Assembly: GCA_021397835.1 (NCBI GenBank)
Contig: JAJFZO010000537.1
Location: forward strand, 124,001 to 188,000
Direction: 5' to 3'
Length of the DNA: 64,000 nucleotides
Origin: Moringa oleifera
Taxonomy: Eukaryota > Streptophyta > Magnoliopsida > Brassicales > Moringaceae
In this document: positions 60,055-64,000 of the stretch, piece by piece
Position numbering within the stretch: the first letter of the stretch is position 1
Layout: every line of letters begins with the position of its first letter
Made by a program: the position numbers and the translations under genes
The notes under the pieces: generated by a model
What the model was told of the DNA's origin: nothing
Database searches by the model: none
The model's input: the letters and a program-made list of their open reading frames with translations, nothing else

Positions 60055-62324
60055 TATAGACACCCACTTTGTAGCAATATTGCACTGCTACCAATGCTGC
60101 AATGCTGCCAATTTTGCAATGCTGTCAATTTTGCAATACTACAATACTACCTATTGCTGCATTAAATGGATGCTAGGCCAAGGTCTATAAATACCCACCT
60201 TGGTCAAGAACTTAGGGGGCATTAAGGACAAAATGTTATAAAATTTTGGGAGTTTAGAGAATATTTAGAGAAAGTTATAAAAAGGGGATATAGTCATGTA
60301 AAAAGAGTTGGAGAGATTTTCTTTGGTAAGAGGAGATTTGGAGGAGAAATTTTCACCTATTACTTCCTGTTAAAGAATAAGGTAACCTTTCTTGTGATTT
60401 TATCATTACTTTTTTCTCTTTATTTTTATTTTTAGAAATATTTCTTTTCATTTATTTATTTAATTATTATTATATATCTATCTATATATATTTTTTTATT
60501 TATCTTCATGTTATTTTCACTTGTATTTTTATTTACCTTGTATATTAATATATTTATATTCCTCTATTTATAAATATACATAATTTTTTTATTCTTTCTT
60601 GTTGAATACATTTGCTAAGTAAAAAATGGATAGTATGTGAAAGTAATGAGTAAAAAAATATAATTTAATAGAAAATGGATGGGATGTGATAGGTAAATTA
60701 AAAAAAAAAAAAAAGAGTGGTTAGGAGAGTAGTATATGCTTTCATGTTAAATATAGAAAATTTATTTGAAAGAACAAAAAAAAAAGATAGGTAATTTTAA
60801 GATATTAAGGTTATTTTAAAATAATAAATTTAGATTATTTATAATGTAAAATTATTAAATAAATTAAGTTTTATTTTTATTTTTTGTTGAATTTTAATTA
60901 TGTTTTCAAAACAGATAAAATCACTTTAATGTTATTTTAATTTTTAAAAAAATTAAAATAAAAGATACTTTAAATTTTTAAGAGCGTAGAGTCATTCAAG
61001 AGATTTTTTTAAAAAAAATTATTTTAAAAAATAATAATATATATTTTAAACTTATGAGAAGTATGAAAAAATCTCGCAAGAGAGATTTCGTATTTTCTTA
61101 TGTCAAAATTATTTTTCTTAAAAGTAAAAATAAATAAAAATATATAGTTTTTTAAGGATATAAAAATATTTAAAAAAATTTATATTTTAAAAAAACTACT
61201 TAATATTTTGAAATTTTAAAAAAAAAATCTCAAGAGAGAGGTTTTTATTTTTTTAATAATTAAAAAATATTCTAAAACATAAGTGTTTTAAGTTTTAAGG
61301 AATATAAAAAATCTCAATAGAGTAGTTTTAATATTTCTCAATATAAAATTAATTATTAAAATATTTATTTGATATTTTTTTAAAATATAAAAAAAATCTC
61401 AAGAGAAATTTTCATATTCTCTAATATAAAATTTATTTAAGCATTTAATTTTTTATGAGAAATGTGAAAGACCTCAAGAGAGAGTTTTCATATTTTTTTA
61501 TATACAAATATATTTTTTTAAAAAAAATCTCAGAAGAAAAATTGTCGTATTCTTTAAAATATTTTGTTTATATAGCCATCAATTCATTTTTATTTTCAAT
61601 TAATTGAATTATAAAATTTGAATTTAAAGCAAGATTTAAAAATTAAATATTAATTATTTGCTTGCATTAGGTCATGAAATTTCAAAATTATTTATATGTT
61701 TTACATAATATGGCTATGCATGTACATCAAAATATCATTGAATTCACATGAATCATAACAAAAAATATACTAAGGAACTAGGGGGTTGAACAATGGTGAG
61801 ACCTTCATATTTTCCATCATAAAACAAAAAAATCCTTTAAGATGAAAGGTTAAGTAAGAGCAAAATCTCTACATCTTCTTTTATAAAATGATTTCAAAAA
61901 TTAAAGATAAAACAAGAGCTAAAACCTTTGTATTCTCCAAAATTTTAAAATTTCACTTGTTTTCATATCATGTATATTTTTTTTAGACATATTTTTGAGA
62001 ATCAATTTTAAAAATCAAATGAATTTCGAAATTCAAAAATAATCATGATTAATTGGTACCAATTTTTGGGCATCATGGGGTCCTAATCCTTCCCCATGTG
62101 TAATCAACTCTTGAACCCATATTTTTAATTTCGAAAGACCAATGTTGCCTTTTTTATTTTTTAAAAGCAAATAGATTTTGATGTCCAATTATACCATAAA
62201 AAAGATCGGTGGCGACTCCCTTTATTTTTATTTTTTAAAATTCTTTTAAAAGAAAATCACCCAAAATATTATATTTTTTAAAGCCGCTTTAAGAATTCGA
62301 CCCCGGTTGAAGATAATTGTGATA
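60055..62324 (+). repeat. 3' LTR of Tat-like element, copy B
   Basis: 2.27 kb, TATAGACACCC to TTGTGATA. It has a TATA box at 60186-60193, decayed dyad repeats at about 61060-61560, and keeps the GGGGTCCTAATCCTTCCCC end motif (near 62078) deleted from copy A. Confidence 0.85.
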
Positions 62325-62940
62325 ATGATTATCTTTCAATTGTGAAATTTTTAAAACTTTAAAAATATTTTAATTATGTAATTATTTTGATTAAATAAAT
62401 ATGTATAATCATAATTAGCAGTCATCATGCTAATCGTAATTAATTTTGCATAATTCTAATTAATTTTTTCGTAAAAAATTATTAAAATTTCAATTTTAAT
62501 ATTTTTATTTATTAACTTTTAAAATAAATTTAGTAAAATTAATTTAATAGTAATTTAATTTTTTAATTATTTTGATATTCTCATTGAAATTTTATTAGAT
62601 TAATACATTTGAAATTTTTGTTTTCTTAATTGAGAATTTGGTTATGTGATAATACATTATAACCATAATAACTGTATTTTATAACCATGTATACAATAAT
62701 GTAAATAAAGACTATAATGAAATTAAAATTGTATTTTATAAAAGATGTGTATGTACTTTGTATATATATTATTAATTAATAGATTATAATTTTTTAATTT
62801 AATAAATTTTATAATTTATAATTTTATAATTTATTGAATTATATAATTCATATTTGTTAATTATTATAATTTTTATTTTGTTTAATTTGATAAATTATAT
62901 GCCTTATTGTAAACATTATATAACCTTACGTGTGTATGTG

Positions 62941-62979
<39 letters not shown>

Positions 62980-63942
62980 TTTGTTATAAATATCATTAAT
63001 TAATAAATTATATAAATTATATAACTTATATTTTTTTGAATTATATAATTTATTTATTTAATTTAATAAATTACATATCTTATCAATTAGGGTAAATGGT
63101 TGAAAAAAATGTGAAGTAGAATCCAAGTTACAATTTAAACTATATTGTTCAAAAAGTGACATAATGACCCTTGATCTTCCATTAATTATAAAAACAAATC
63201 CTAAGCCCTAATGACGTCTAAAACTAGCATTAAGTTAGGGATATCATTATCTTTTCTATGTCTTCTTCCAAATGAGACTAGAAACTGAATCTTTGTTATC
63301 TTTCTTTGTATAACAGTTTTCATCTGCAAAATCATTTTGATTTTTGAGCCTATTTTTTCTCAAATTGATAATAAATGATAAATATGTATAGTACTCCTAA
63401 TAATCTATTACCCATTTGGAAGAGTTTAATCGATAAAAAATGTAGAAAAAAAAGACAAGATTATCAAGGATTTGGCCATGAATGGCCCTTAGTTCTTCAA
63501 ATGAGAGCTTGCTGCAAGATGGAGACTTCATACTTGTCTTTGAACATCTCAAACACACTTCTTTTCAAAAGATAGAATCTATAACTCTCAACATTACCCA
63601 TCACTACTTCTCCATCATGACCATTTCCACCATTCCCTTTCATCTATCTCCATTTAAGTCCATTGTTCTAATACACGAATACTAAACATGGATATGCCGC
63701 TAGTCATTACATTATCATTTACATGAGCTCGAATCAATAGCAAATTCACAACATGATGTGACAAATTATAAACTAGGTGAGTTTTTTTTTTTTTTATGAT
63801 AGTATGAGTCTTTTTCTATATTTTCTCATTTACCAAAATTGAGCCTTGTCAAAGTAAATAAGAAGTAAAATCCAAAGAAGAACACAAATATCAACTGAAG
63901 CCTTATTACATCTCTTTGTCATGTCTAAATCATTCTTGTTGC
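62325..63942. other. 3' flank inside the duplication, copy B
   Basis: Collinear with 18001-19596. It contains an (AT)n tract at 62943-62976 that has expanded relative to a short TATATATATACACACAC tract in copy A (about 18625-18640). Small open frames at 63375-63575 and 63482-63685 are not recognised. Confidence 0.55.
62943..62976. repeat. (AT)n microsatellite in 3' flank, copy B
   Basis: About 34 bases of AT repeat; only about 10 in the matching place of copy A. Confidence 0.85.
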
Positions 63943-64000
63943 ATAGCAAAAAAACATATGGGTTTTTAATTTTTGGATGTAGGTTTTCATTACTTGAAAG

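Larger units (their letters stand above)
48374..62324 (+). mobile_element. Ty3/gypsy LTR retrotransposon, Tat/Ogre-like, copy B (inactive)
   Basis: Duplicate of the element at 4735-18000, 13.95 kb, with 5' LTR 48374-50704, primer site 50708-50725, gag, protease, RT, two RNase H domains, integrase, polypurine tract 60042-60054 and 3' LTR 60055-62324. It retains the 721 bp around the protease active site that copy A lost, but has its own small deletions (about 17 bp near 56489, 45 bp near 57016, 15-20 bp near 57587). Many stops are shared with copy A, showing that the element was already dead before duplication. Confidence 0.9.
43663..63942. repeat. Segmental duplication, copy B
   Basis: Direct, collinear copy of 1-19596. 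The match begins at or before TGATCAAGG (43663) and ends at CATTCTTGTTGC (63942). Because copy A is cut by the window edge, 43663 is the first position that can be compared, not necessarily the true boundary. It is 20.3 kb versus at least 19.6 kb, mainly because of deletions in copy A. Confidence 0.95.

Overview
The window looks like nuclear DNA of a flowering plant, most likely a eudicot. It is very A+T-rich. The only intact genes are two microsomal A-type cytochrome P450 genes with spliceable GT-AG introns, and most of the rest is plant retrotransposon and transposon remains. No rRNA, tRNA, CRISPR array or prokaryotic operon was seen.

The main structure is a large direct segmental duplication. 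Copy A (1-19596, cut by the left window edge) and copy B (43663-63942) are collinear. Each holds, in order: an (AT)n tract; a P450 gene on the minus strand (453-2315 and 44104-45948) with its promoter; a degenerate ~118-bp tandem repeat; a complete but inactivated ~13-14 kb Ty3/gypsy retrotransposon of the Tat/Ogre type (4735-18000 and 48374-62324); and ~1.6 kb of 3' flank. The P450 coding sequences differ at about 42 of 1566 bases by hand count (about 97% identical), and both encode full-length 521-residue proteins. The 5' and 3' LTRs of one element differ far more than the two copies of the same LTR, so the retrotransposon inserted well before the segment was duplicated.

The 24-kb spacer between the copies (19597-43662) is a patchwork of decayed mobile DNA. 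It holds a CACTA transposon end with a broken transposase-associated domain (21067-~23520); a second degraded Tat-like gag-pol (~23525-30348); a ~98-bp imperfect repeat (30986-31379); five nearly identical 474-bp tandem units (31608-33977); a possible Tat-type LTR fragment (~33978-34690); a 1.58-kb internally deleted minus-strand LTR element with a perfect 5-bp target duplication (34720-36303); and a chromovirus-like gag/RT fragment with part of an LTR (36304-~38990). The remainder is low-complexity intergenic DNA with short tandem repeats.

The P450 pair is the only plausible host function. Each protein has a membrane anchor, proline-rich hinge, I-helix, ExxR, PERF and haem-cysteine signatures. 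Sequence features point to the CYP93/CYP705/CYP712 neighbourhood of the CYP71 clan; the substrate cannot be told. The most unusual non-coding structure is in the LTRs of the Tat element: about seven regularly spaced dyad-symmetric hairpin cores, roughly 1 kb downstream of the LTR TATA box and therefore probably in the transcribed leader.
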